Notes: a model not told the origin generated them from the letters alone. Positions 49,838 to 56,470 are shown, counted from the first letter of the stretch. The stretch is 64,000 nt of DNA from JASGKO01 sp049840595 (GCA_049840595.1 JASGKO010000018.1:62001-126000); one strand, 5' to 3'. Translations and numbers: made by a program.

Positions 49838-50164
49838 ATGCCCACTTTAATCCAGCACGCATGTTTTAGCTGTCGGAAGGTTTTCAAGAAGCCGACAGCT
49901 TATTGCTTGCCCGACAAGAACGGCGTTCGACCAGCACGCAGAGTTTATACTTGTCCGCAGTGCGGGCAGGATTTGGTTTTCATGGGTCACAAGTTTCGAG
50001 CGCCCGCGATGAGCGACACCGACGAGTGGCGTCGGATTGAGCAGTGTTTGAAAGATGGACGAGATTATGGCATTCCGACTGTGCGTAAGCAGAAGCCAAA
50101 GCCGAAGCTTGATCCAGCTTTGCGCATAGCACTTGGTATTTATGGTAAGAGACGAGCAGCCTAA
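49838..50164 (+). CDS. Cassette gene 3: zinc-ribbon protein
   Basis: 108 residues, intact: HACFSCRKVFKKPTAYCLPDKNG ... RVYTCPQCGQDLVFMGHKFRAP. CFSC and CPQC form a probable treble-clef/zinc-ribbon pair. A basic C-terminus follows (RKQKPKPKLDPALRIALGIYGKRR). The stop TAA is formed inside the attC core (GCCTAAC). It starts 7 bp after the upstream GTTAGAC. Nucleic-acid binding is a guess from zinc ribbon plus charge. Confidence 0.75.
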   Translation: MPTLIQHACFSCRKVFKKPTAYCLPDKNGVRPARRVYTCPQCGQDLVFMGHKFRAPAMSDTDEWRRIEQCLKDGRDYGIPTVRKQKPKPKLDPALRIALGIYGKRRAA

Positions 50165-50266
50165 CATAGCGCTGGAGCCAACGCGATTGGCGCTTTCCGT
50201 TTTGCGTTGCGGACTTCCGCCGTTCGGAAGTCGCCGGTCGCGTGGCTCAGCTTTTGGTCGTTAGGC
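50159..50266 (+). other. attC site 3
   Basis: R'' GCCTAAC, L'' GCGCTGGAGCCAAC, L' CGTGGCTCAGC, R' GTTAGGC. The L arms GCTGGAGCCA and TGGCTCAGC pair with one extrahelical G. 108 nt; a second sub-type of L arm in this array. Confidence 0.9.
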
Positions 50267-50298
50267 GACTACACGTAATATCCAAACAGAATCACGCT

Positions 50299-50718
50299 AT
50301 GGGAGCATGGGGATACGAAAACATTGAAAACGACACCGCTCAGGACATGCTCGCGGAGATGTGTGACGGTTATTTCCGTCGCATCACAGATGCGTTGCGG
50401 AGCGAGCACGGCCACGAGTATGACGAGTATGAGCATGACGAGATCTTTGTCCTCAGCGAGATGCTCTTTGCCATGAATGAGCGCGAGATGGTTAATTCCT
50501 CTCCTGAGCCGGATGTCTTGCGACCGCTATTGGCCCCTCATGTATTCGGTGGGCAGCTATCATCGGCGCGCCGGGCACGACCACCTGCGGAACACCAAAA
50601 TCATGGGAACACCTTCCGCAAGCTCACTGAGATCGCCGCGCGTGCATGTCAGGGCAGTTTCAATCACCGACTAGGTCTGCGAAGTCACAGACAAGATGTC
50701 CAAGCCCAAGAACGATGA
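50299..50718 (+). CDS. Cassette gene 4: DUF4259-like protein, possibly frameshifted
   Basis: Starts MGAWGYENIENDTAQDMLAE, the N-terminal signature of DUF4259-type small proteins. An acidic helical part follows (HEYDEYEHDEIFVLSEMLFA). From about 50,520 to 50,600 the frame reads as low-information sequence, while another frame offers SYHRRAGHDHLRNTKIMG. The original frame then resumes with NTFRKLTEIAARACQG, so two compensating indels are plausible. Cytoplasmic, function unknown. Cassette position is clear from flanking attC sites. Confidence 0.6.
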   Translation: MGAWGYENIENDTAQDMLAEMCDGYFRRITDALRSEHGHEYDEYEHDEIFVLSEMLFAMNEREMVNSSPEPDVLRPLLAPHVFGGQLSSARRARPPAEHQNHGNTFRKLTEIAARACQGSFNHRLGLRSHRQDVQAQER

Positions 50719-50742
50719 GACTGATCGCAACCGCGCCCCGTC

Positions 50743-50866
50743 GCCTAACCATGCGCTGCAGCGAACCGCTCCGCACGTCACGGCGGCTGCTTCCGGCCTC
50801 CGCCTTTCCGCCTCCGTGCAGCCGCCGCGCCGTGCTCCGCGGTCGCTGAGCTTGGGGTCGTTAGAC
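50743..50866 (+). other. attC site 4
   Basis: R'' GCCTAAC, L'' GCGCTGCAGCGAAC, L' GTCGCTGAGC, R' GTTAGAC; 124 nt with a longer palindromic middle (GGCGGCTGC ... GCAGCCGCC). Confidence 0.92.
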
Positions 50867-50888
50867 GGAACCACGCGCACATATTGAT

Positions 50889-51186
50889 ATGACGCCATTA
50901 CTAGCCACAAATACGATGGAAAATCATACTGTTATCACGATTATCGTAGTGCTTCTCGTGACAAATTGGATTTCGTCGATACGACAGCACAGCAAAATCA
51001 GACAGCTTGAACACCAAATTCAGATACTGTTCAAGCAGCAGAAGGGAGAGCAACTATTGTCACAGGAAGCTCGAACAATTGGCAAAAGACCCAAAGCAGA
51101 AAATTGCGGCCATCAAGCTACATTGCGATCAGAATCCAGGTATGAGCATTGCAGATGCTAAATGGGATATAGAGAATTTGACATGA
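50889..51186 (+). CDS. Cassette gene 5: membrane-anchored protein with ribosomal L7/L12-like C-terminal motif, one frameshift
   Basis: The N-terminal helix VITIIVVLLVTNWISSI is followed by a short coiled coil (IRQLEHQIQILFKQQKGEQ). A frame change near 51,080 gives LAKDPKQKIAAIKLHCDQNP then GMSIADAKWDIENLT, ending at 51186. The KIAAIK...G.....AK..IE pattern is that of the L7/L12 C-terminal domain that contacts translation factors, also found in small membrane proteins. Without the shift the tail (RTIGKRPKAENCGH...) resembles nothing. ATG 50916 is an alternative start. The role is unknown. Confidence 0.65.
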
Positions 51187-51196
51187 TTTACAATCC

Positions 51197-51295
51197 GTCT
51201 AACCAAGCGCTGCAGCCAACCGGCGTTGGCGCTGTCAGTTCCGCTTCGCGGTCAACGTCATCGGTCGCCGGTGGCTCAGCTTTTGGTCGTTAGGC
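51197..51295 (+). other. attC site 5
   Basis: R'' GTCTAAC (matching the GTTAGAC that opens this cassette), L'' GCGCTGCAGCCAAC, L' GGTGGCTCAGC, R' GTTAGGC; 99 nt. Confidence 0.92.
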
Positions 51296-51298
51296 CAC

Positions 51299-51589
51299 AT
51301 GTCACGTCCCGCACAAAGAGTCTCGCTAAACATCTCCGACAACTGGGATGAGCACCCTGAGTTACAGCGCATTGTTCCTTGGGCGACTGCGAGCGGTCGT
51401 GAGCGATACATCGTCTTTGAGTCATTGGTTGACGGTCACGATTGGCTTATTCGCCTCAACGACTTTCCTGACGAGCCGTGTCATACCGTGCTCATTGACG
51501 GGGCAGAGATCATTCACTTCGACAACTGGCCCGAGTTTTGGGGAGTGCGCCCGCCGTTCCCGAAAGGAGATGCACCCAATGTGGCCTAA
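51299..51589 (+). CDS. Cassette gene 6: small soluble protein of unknown function
   Basis: 96 residues, intact: VSLNISDNWDEHPELQRIVPWATASGRE ... FESLVDGHDWLIRLNDFPDEPCHTVLIDGAEIIHFDNWPEFWGV. No membrane helix or signal peptide. Rich in Trp/Asp/His, apparently an alpha/beta domain. It starts 3 bp after the attC core and ends within the next one (TAA in GCCTAAC). No family recognised. Confidence 0.75.
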   Translation: MSRPAQRVSLNISDNWDEHPELQRIVPWATASGRERYIVFESLVDGHDWLIRLNDFPDEPCHTVLIDGAEIIHFDNWPEFWGVRPPFPKGDAPNVA

Positions 51590-51676
51590 CCATGCGCTGC
51601 AGCGAACCCGGCGGGGGCGTCGTGGTTGCAATCGTTGCGTCCCGAGCGCCGGGTCGCTGAGCTTGGGTCGTTAGGC
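51584..51676 (+). other. attC site 6
   Basis: R'' GCCTAAC, L'' GCGCTGCAGCGAAC, L' GTCGCTGAGC, R' GTTAGGC; 93 nt. About 85 percent identical by eye to the split site at 52552/53642. Confidence 0.95.
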
Positions 51677-51682
51677 AGAATT

Positions 51683-51994
51683 ATGAAAGGTTTCGCGAGA
51701 TTCCTCTTTGTCTTAGCGACGCTGGCGTTCGCCTTCGGCTTCGTGGTGGTCTTCTTTCTCCGTGGAGTTGGGCCGGCGCGAATTACGGAATATGATCGTG
51801 CAGGCGCGATCAATGAGGACGTAATCAAAAGAGATTTTCCAGATATCGCTCCGAATCTACGATATAATCTGGGCCGCGATATCACGGAAACACATCAAAA
51901 GGCCCTGCTGGTTTTCGTTTCGATAGGCTTTGCCGTGTCGAGCTTCGGCGTCGTGCTTACTTTGCTTCCTGAAAAACAGAAGAATGAAACCTGA
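51683..51994 (+). CDS. Cassette gene 7: two-helix membrane protein
   Basis: 103 residues. The first helix is FARFLFVLATLAFAFGFVVVFFL. A hydrophilic loop of about 50 residues (ITEYDRAGAINEDVIKRDFPDI) follows. The second helix is ALLVFVSIGFAVSSFGVVLTLL, with a short charged tail. Start 51683 lies 6 bp after the attC core. Function unknown; the topology suggests a periplasmic loop between two anchors. Confidence 0.75.
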   Translation: MKGFARFLFVLATLAFAFGFVVVFFLRGVGPARITEYDRAGAINEDVIKRDFPDIAPNLRYNLGRDITETHQKALLVFVSIGFAVSSFGVVLTLLPEKQKNET

Positions 51995-52093
51995 GCCTAA
52001 CAAAGCGATGGAGCCAACTCCGGTAAATGTCACAGTTCCTGCTAACGCAAGACCTGCGCCATTTACCTCCGCGGCTCATCTTGGGCGTTAGGC
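51995..52093 (+). other. attC site 7
   Basis: R'' GCCTAAC, L'' GCGATGGAGCCAAC, L' GCGGCTCATC, R' GTTAGGC. More diverged L arms than the others but paired; the centre carries GGTAAATG...CATTTACC. 99 nt. Confidence 0.85.
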
Positions 52094-52111
52094 GCATAGC
52101 ACGCGTGTTCC

Positions 52112-52544
52112 ATGAACCGGGCGTTTTTCATTCTGCTATTCGGCGTGATTCTGACCATGTCGTCGTTTGCCGGTGAGCCCGCTGCGAAGCCAACACCCCG
52201 AAAGCCGATGACACTCGATTCCTTTGCCCAAGCTACGATTAACGTCATCCGCGAGGACGGCATCGCCGAGTATTTGCCCACGATTGTCCTAACCGAGACT
52301 CAGGAATTTCGCGTTATCGAGGGCATTCCCTCCACGGTGGATCATCGCACCGCGATTCAGAACGTAGTTCGACGCTCCAGCTACGAGTCGAAGGAATTCT
52401 TTTTTGGCGTCTGTTCCTCGCCCGAGCAGATTACCATCGGTCACTTTCGCCGGAGAGCCAACCGAGTTTATGACCATCGCCAAGAAAAGCGACGGTTACT
52501 CCACCAAGCCACTCCAAGCATGCGACTGGTGGACGATCCAATAA
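52112..52544 (+). CDS. Cassette gene 8: exported protein of unknown function, one frameshift
   Basis: A signal peptide (MNRAFFILLFGVILTMSSFAG) is followed by a soluble domain: MTLDSFAQATINVIREDGIAEYLPTIVLTE, then VIEGIPSTVDHRTAIQNVV. A frame change near 52,455 restores TFAGEPTEFMTIAKKSDGYS and then KPLQACDWWTIQ, ending at 52544, just before the attC core at 52552. About 144 residues. The other frame continues through the attC core and is less protein-like. Periplasmic; no known family. Confidence 0.65.
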
Positions 52545-52551
52545 CGAATGC

Positions 52552-52559
52552 GCCTAACC
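52552..52559 (+). other. Left part of attC site 8, split by insertion
   Basis: GCCTAACC, the R'' core directly after cassette gene 8, is followed by unrelated sequence. Its missing remainder is found intact at 53642-53726. Together they make one normal attC. Confidence 0.85.
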
Positions 52560-53641
52560 CCTATGGGATTTTGCAAGTTAAACGTGGAGCTTAGAGTTTT
52601 TTAATTCATTTCTTTGGGGAGGTGGAGGGTGGGGTGCGTCTTTGGTGAGCGCTTCCGCTTCGAGGGATTGAGCCGAATGGATGCTTCAGCTTCCATACTC
52701 CTATCCGCACGTGTGACCGGGCACCGTGCAAGTTGACTTATTCGTCGGGTGAAGCGGAACGGGGGGGCCCGGCCCAATCTATTGCGACGGGCTTTCCTGC
52801 CGGAAGACCCAGGTTAGGCTACGGGCGCGGGCCACGTTCCAAAGCGATGAAGTGCATCAAGGGCCTTTGCTTAAAGACCTGGGAGTGCGGGTTCCTTTCT
52901 GAGTTGCGGTTCAGGGTTGCTTGCAGTTCGGCGGAAAGGGCGGCGATCTGGGCATCGAGCACGGCGAGGACGGGCCGGAGGACTTCGAGCCGGGTGAGCC
53001 GCCACGCGGGAAGTGACCGTGCAAGCCGGTTCCAGGTCTGTGTGCGCCACCAGTGCGGCGGGGCTGGCTGGCTGGGGTTGACCAGCAGTCCGCGTCCCTG
53101 CGCCTGCATCTTGGTGCGGGCGCGCACGAGCGCTTCGCGTTGCCGGTGGAGGTGGCGCGCCTGTTCCTCCGCCTCGCTGGGCACGCGGATGACGGCCAGC
53201 TCTTTGGTGTTCCCCTCGATGTAACGCGAGAGCCGCTGGCAGAGCGTGGCTGCGTCGCGCGCATCGGTCTTCACGCCGGTGCGGGCTTCATCGAGCTTGC
53301 GCGGCGCGATCACGTGGCACTGCGCTCCCGCCGCCCGCATTTGGCGGCACAGCCCGAAGCCGAAGCCGCAGGCTTCATATACGACGTGGACTTCATGCCC
53401 TTGCGCGAGCAGACCCCGCACCCACGGCAGGAACTCCACGGGCGCGAACCGGCGCGCGGGCTTGGGCGTGGCGTGCCCTTCCTGGAGCACCACCACATAG
53501 CACTGCGCATGGACATCGACGCCAAGCTTGATCGCCGCCCGCTGCGCGGTAAACTCGGGCTCGTTGGGAATAAGAGAAAGATGAACTTCATTCATAACCA
53601 GAAAACGCACCCACGCGCGCTCGCTCCCTCCTATGTCATCT
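52560..53641 (-). mobile_element. IS110/IS1111-family insertion sequence, probably degenerate, inserted in attC
   Basis: About 1.08 kb separating the two halves of an attC at the point between GCCTAACC and ATGCGCTGCAGCG. It contains a truncated IS110-type transposase on the minus strand. The element has a short leader (53596-53641) and a 259-bp non-coding part after the transposase (52560-52818), the layout of the IS1111 group. Members of the IS1111-attC group are known to target attC sites. CCTATG occurs near both ends (52559-52564 and 53630-53635), which may mark target or terminal sequence. Confidence 0.75.
52819..53595 (-). pseudogene. IS110-family transposase, C-terminally truncated
   Basis: 258 residues from ATG 53595. 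The N-terminal DEDD (RuvC-like) domain is recognisable: KLGVDVHAQCYVVVLQEG (first Asp), VYEACGFGFGLCRQMRAAGAQ (Glu), and GVKTDARDAATLCQRL (Asp pair). A helical region follows (ALVRARTKMQAQGRGLL ... VLDAQIAALSAELQATL). The C-terminal Transposase_20 domain with its catalytic Ser is missing: the frame ends in unrelated HSQVFKQRPLMHFIALERGP. The usual length is about 340-400 residues. It is probably inactive. Confidence 0.85.
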
Positions 53642-53726
53642 ATGCGCTGCAGCGAACCCGGCATAACGCCGTGGTTGGCAATCGTTGTGTCCCGTGCGCC
53701 GGGTCGCTGAGCTTGGGGCGTTAGGC
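53642..53726 (+). other. Right part of attC site 8
   Basis: ATGCGCTGCAGCGAACCCGG through GGGTCGCTGAGCTTGG to R' GTTAGGC (53720-53726). It has everything of an attC except the R'' core, which lies on the other side of the insertion sequence. Confidence 0.9.
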
Positions 53727-53736
53727 ATCTCGCGCC

Positions 53737-54042
53737 ATGCACGCTTCCGATTCATTCCGTTTGGCCTTGTCAGGTTTGCTTGGACTCGTCGGTTGCTGGA
53801 TCATCATCCTGAATTTCTCGGTTGTGTATCTTTGGTATGTGCGCCGCCAGCATCACTCTTTCATTCCATTGCTTGGCGGTTGTTTGGCGGGTCTGGCGAT
53901 GCTTGCATGTCCGTTGCCTGGAGTTGTGAGGCTAGCATGGTTGCCCTTGGTCATTGATCTCGGCTGCCTCTATTCAGTTCTCGGTTTCATTTACGCAGTA
54001 GTTGTGCTGAGATGTTTCAAGAAGTGGACGGACGATGCCTAA
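53737..54042 (+). CDS. Cassette gene 9: three-helix membrane protein
   Basis: 101 residues, mostly hydrophobic: LALSGLLGLVGCWIIILNFSVVYLWYV, FIPLLGGCLAGLAMLACPLP, WLPLVIDLGCLYSVLGFIYAVVVL. It starts 10 bp after the attC core, and its TAA is made by the next core (GCCTAAC). Intact, no family recognised. Confidence 0.75.
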   Translation: MHASDSFRLALSGLLGLVGCWIIILNFSVVYLWYVRRQHHSFIPLLGGCLAGLAMLACPLPGVVRLAWLPLVIDLGCLYSVLGFIYAVVVLRCFKKWTDDA

Positions 54043-54135
54043 CCAATCGCTGCAACCAACGCCGGATGGCGCTGGCATGTCCGCCTTCGCGGGCCACGTC
54101 ACTGGTCCGGCGTGGCTGAGCTTAGGTCGTTTCCT
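54037..54135 (+). other. attC site 9 with degenerate right core
   Basis: R'' GCCTAAC, L'' TCGCTGCAACCAAC, L' CGTGGCTGAGC, then GTTTCCT where GTTAGGC is expected (54129-54135). The left half is normal; the altered R' would reduce recombination with the following cassette. Confidence 0.75.
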
Positions 54136-54145
54136 CGCGGCTCCT

Positions 54146-54652
54146 GTGAACCGACACGGCATCAATCCAACTCCTGAGTGTCCGCTTTTCTCGGAGTTCG
54201 TTCCCGACTTCGCCGCGCTTGAGCGCATGATCTTACCATCGGCTCACACCGTCTTGCTCATCGTAGCCGATGCGCGTGGCGTTCACACGGATACGATTGC
54301 TCGCATGGCGGAGTGGTTGTTGGCTTCGGGCCTTATTTACGTCTGTGTCTGGGGGCCGGACTGTGAGCGAGTCCACGACATCTTTGACGAGGTTCACGCC
54401 GGCGACGGCAGGACAGAACCGAGCTTCACTCTGATGAGCACCTGGCACAGCAACGAACCGCTGGAGGAGGCCATTTGGTTTTTTATTATGAGCGCCTTCC
54501 CGCTCGACACGGAGATTGAGACGACATCTTACCTCGCCGTCACGATTGGCAGCGCGGACTGGTCTGCTATCGTCAGTCACGCTCTTTCGGACCTTCCCAC
54601 CTTCAAGTCCCGTATGCTTGACGATGAACGCGAATCGACCGGAAACGCCTAA
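54146..54652 (+). CDS. Cassette gene 10: soluble protein of unknown function
   Basis: 168 residues if started at GTG 54146 (just after the attC). A frame from ATG 54035 would translate the attC itself and is not favoured. Content: PTPECPLFSEFVPDFAALERM, HTVLLIVADARGVHTDTIARMAEWLLASGLIYVCVWGPDCERVHDIFDEV, EEAIWFFIMSAFPLDT, and YLAVTIGSADWSAIVSHAL. An alpha/beta fold is likely, resembling small uncharacterised cassette proteins (DUF7684-like is my tentative reading). The stop is inside the next GCCTAAC. Confidence 0.65.
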   Translation: MNRHGINPTPECPLFSEFVPDFAALERMILPSAHTVLLIVADARGVHTDTIARMAEWLLASGLIYVCVWGPDCERVHDIFDEVHAGDGRTEPSFTLMSTWHSNEPLEEAIWFFIMSAFPLDTEIETTSYLAVTIGSADWSAIVSHALSDLPTFKSRMLDDERESTGNA

Positions 54653-54740
54653 CCATGGGCTGCAGCGGACTGCTCCGGGCGTCACAGTCTGTGCCACCCT
54701 CCGCTGCCGCCGCAGACTCTTTACCGGAAAGGTCGTTCTT
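54647..54740 (+). other. attC site 10, right half decayed
   Basis: R'' GCCTAAC and L'' GGGCTGCAGCGGAC are present; a weak right end AAAGGTCGTTCTTT follows at about 54730. After this the sequence passes into interspersed repeats. Confidence 0.6.
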
Positions 54741-54753
54741 TGTTTTCCCAGCG

Positions 54754-54799
54754 CAGAACAATTTGAGGCCCCTCGGCGTTGCTCGGGGTGACATTTTGG
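54754..54799. repeat. Interspersed repeat family B, copy 2
   Basis: AATTTGAGGCCCCTCGGCG then TTGCTCGGGGTGACATTTTGG; matches 19129-19174 with about four differences in 46 bp. Confidence 0.7.
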
Positions 54800-54846
54800 A
54801 AGGGGCGCGTGGATTGCAGGTGAAACTTCCCGCCACGAGAATGACG

Positions 54847-54968
54847 CCTTTGGCTCTGCTGCGCAGTGCTGCCCAAGGAATTGGAGTCCGCGAAAGACGC
54901 GAAAAACGCGAAATAGCGGCGGCTTTATTTTCGTATGCTTCGCGTTTTTCGCGGACCTGAAAATTCTG
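54847..54968. repeat. Palindromic interspersed repeat family C, copy 2
   Basis: Left flank CCTTTGGCTCTGCTGCGCAG shared with copy 3, then GAGTCCGCGAAAGACGCG and the complementary CGCGTTTTTCGCGGACC. Confidence 0.85.
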
Positions 54969-54990
54969 CTCCGGTTTTCAAAGGCACGGA

Positions 54991-55054
54991 CATACGTGCA
55001 AACTTAGTGGGTTGGGAGGAATAACTCGCGAGAATATGCGTTTTGCACGCATAC
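54991..55054. repeat. Palindrome family D, copy 2
   Basis: CATACGTGCAAA on the left and TTTTGCACGCATAC on the right; a CTCGCGAG palindrome lies in the loop. As with copy 1 it lies just downstream of a cassette-type gene (here the minus-strand gene ending at 55075). Confidence 0.65.
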
Positions 55055-55074
55055 CCAGACTGCCCCTTTTTCTA

Positions 55075-55509
55075 TTACCTTTTCCCACCTTTTCCGAAGG
55101 CATCTAATTCTGCCGTTTTAATATTTTCCCCCTCAAAACGGTGGACAATATAAACTTCTATAACCTGCCAAATCTTCGTCATTTGCTCCGTCGTATTCTT
55201 TTCTCCCGGATCAATGATGGTTGCGCCAACCACTCCACCCCAATTAATCTCAATATCTGGGTCATAGGAGATTTTAATTTGCAAACTCCGAACGGCGTCT
55301 TCTGATCTATCCACGCGTTCTGAAAGCTTTTTCCGGAAGAGCTTGCCATTAAGCTCATTTTCAACAGTTTTCGCAAACGCGGGATCTCTAACTTTGAAGG
55401 TTACCCGATAAAGAGAAATGCCCATGGTGCTTGCGCACCCAGAGGCGGCAGCATAAAAAAACACCAGACACAACAGCGCTTTAATGAACATTTTCATTTT
55501 ATCGCACAT
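55075..55509 (-). CDS. Inverted cassette gene: AT-rich small lipoprotein
   Basis: 144 residues, or fewer from the internal ATG of MKMFIKALLCLVFF. The signal peptide has a lipobox (ASGC), and the mature part contains STMGISLYRVTFKVRDPAFAKTVENELNG and IKISYDPDIEINWGGVVGATIIDPGE. Base composition is clearly more AT-rich than the neighbours, which fits recent acquisition. It reads opposite to the main array and starts about 35 bp from a minus-strand attC half-site. Function unknown. Confidence 0.7.
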   Translation of the reverse strand: MCDKMKMFIKALLCLVFFYAAASGCASTMGISLYRVTFKVRDPAFAKTVENELNGKLFRKKLSERVDRSEDAVRSLQIKISYDPDIEINWGGVVGATIIDPGEKNTTEQMTKIWQVIEVYIVHRFEGENIKTAELDAFGKGGKR

Positions 55510-55544
55510 AATGAATTTTTTCGCGGGGGAGAAGGGAGCAGTCC

Positions 55545-55590
55545 GCCGCTGCGACGCCCTCGACGGGTTCGCTGCAGCGCGTGGTCAGCC
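55545..55590 (-). other. Minus-strand attC half-site (R''-L'')
   Basis: On the minus strand: GGCTGACCACGCGCTGCAGC then GAACCC, matching GCCTAACCATGCGCTGCAGCGAACCC of forward sites. The GGCTGAC core supplies the TGA stop of the small gene 55585-55746. A matching right half is not clear. Confidence 0.75.
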
Positions 55591-55746
55591 TATTCGTTTG
55601 ATGACCACTACGATTGCGACCGCCGCCAGAATGAAAGCCACGAGCGTCACAATGATTGCGGTCGAGTAGTTCTTGTCTGGTTTTGAGGTCGTAGGTTTGA
55701 ACTCTGATACCGACTTACTTGATCTACCCCAGTTATGGCCTTTCAT
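55585..55746 (-). CDS. Inverted cassette gene: 53-aa single-helix membrane peptide
   Basis: Reads MKGHNWGRSSKSVSEFKPTT..., then helix STAIIVTLVAFILAAVAIVVVI and KRIG, stopping inside the attC core. It starts 4 bp after the stop of the larger upstream gene on the same strand, so the two are probably translated together as a rare two-gene cassette. Confidence 0.6.
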   Translation of the reverse strand: MKGHNWGRSSKSVSEFKPTTSKPDKNYSTAIIVTLVAFILAAVAIVVVIKRIG

Positions 55747-55750
55747 AATT

Positions 55751-56320
55751 TCAATCGCAGTTGAAGATTTCGGTTTGCCGTTTCAAATCAGCAGGGAACA
55801 CCGTGGGGGCGGTCTTTTGGAATGAGCTGTCAAAGAATACGACGCGGTCAGTTGGCTGAATGGTCAGCCGATTGTTGTTCAGTCGGATGAACTGAAATTC
55901 CTTCGCCTGCTCCGGCACGGCGCTGAACGCATCGCCAATGGGTGCGACCGTGAACAGGTAGCGGCCAAAGTGTTTCAGTTCGCGCTCCTCGCCGATACGA
56001 GCGGCGCAGCCAAGCCCGCTCAGATAGTCGTATTCCAAGGTGGAGAAGTCGTAGCCATAGCAACTCCAGAACTGCGCTTCGTGAGGGGTCCAGTTCACGC
56101 CCTCTTTATCATCGAAAGCAATGGCGTGCGGCGGCAAGTTTCGATAGATCGCGCCAGATTCCAGCATCACGTTACAGCCCCAAAGCCGACCTGGAAAGGC
56201 CACGAGTCCAAACCAGACGGCGGGAATAAAACCAATGGGCGTCGTGTGCGTGAATGACGAGTCCACATACACGTATTGGTGCTTCGGAATATTTCCAATC
56301 AGGCTGTTCATTTTTATCAA
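55751..56320 (-). CDS. Inverted cassette gene: protein of unknown function
   Basis: 189 residues, intact: HQYVYVDSSFTHTTPIGFIPAVWFGL, PGRLWGCNVMLESGAIYRNLPPHAIAF, WSCYGYDFSTLEYDYLSGLGC, ERELKHFGRYLFTVAPIGDAFS, and LTIQPTDRVVFFDSSFQKTAP. No signal peptide; aromatic-rich and probably beta-structured. An alternative start is Met4 (56311). An attC right-half on the minus strand lies 32 bp upstream at 56352-56378, and an attC left-half lies downstream, so this and the 53-aa gene form one inverted cassette. Confidence 0.7.
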   Translation of the reverse strand: MIKMNSLIGNIPKHQYVYVDSSFTHTTPIGFIPAVWFGLVAFPGRLWGCNVMLESGAIYRNLPPHAIAFDDKEGVNWTPHEAQFWSCYGYDFSTLEYDYLSGLGCAARIGEERELKHFGRYLFTVAPIGDAFSAVPEQAKEFQFIRLNNNRLTIQPTDRVVFFDSSFQKTAPTVFPADLKRQTEIFNCD

Positions 56321-56351
56321 CGCTTGCGGAAATGCACGGCATACTCAAGCG

Positions 56352-56378
56352 GGCTAACGCCTCCAAGCTCAGCGACGG
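56352..56378 (-). other. Minus-strand attC half-site (L'-R')
   Basis: On the minus strand: CCGTCGCTGAGCTTGGAGGC then GTTAGCC, equivalent to the right end of forward attC sites (GTCGCTGAGCTTGGGGCGTTAGGC type). It precedes the inverted cassette gene. Confidence 0.8.
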
Positions 56379-56454
56379 AAGCTGGCGAAGATGGACGTGA
56401 AGTTCAAGAAAAAGCCAGCCGCCACTTCTGCGCGGAAAAAGGGGGCAGTCCGTG

Positions 56455-56470
56455 GTCTAACCATGCGCCG
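56455..56470 (+). other. Forward attC fragment, right edge of array
   Basis: GTCTAACCATGCGCCG is a forward R''-L'' start cut off by family C copy 3 at 56471. It is the last attC signal seen. Confidence 0.6.

Noticed and set aside
53595..53742. Upstream extension of the IS110 transposase to 53742
   Set aside because: The extra codons translate the attC itself; the ATG at 53595 begins the family N-terminus.
54035..54145. Start of cassette gene 10 at ATG 54035
   Set aside because: It would translate attC site 9; the GTG at 54146 lies just after the site as in the other cassettes.
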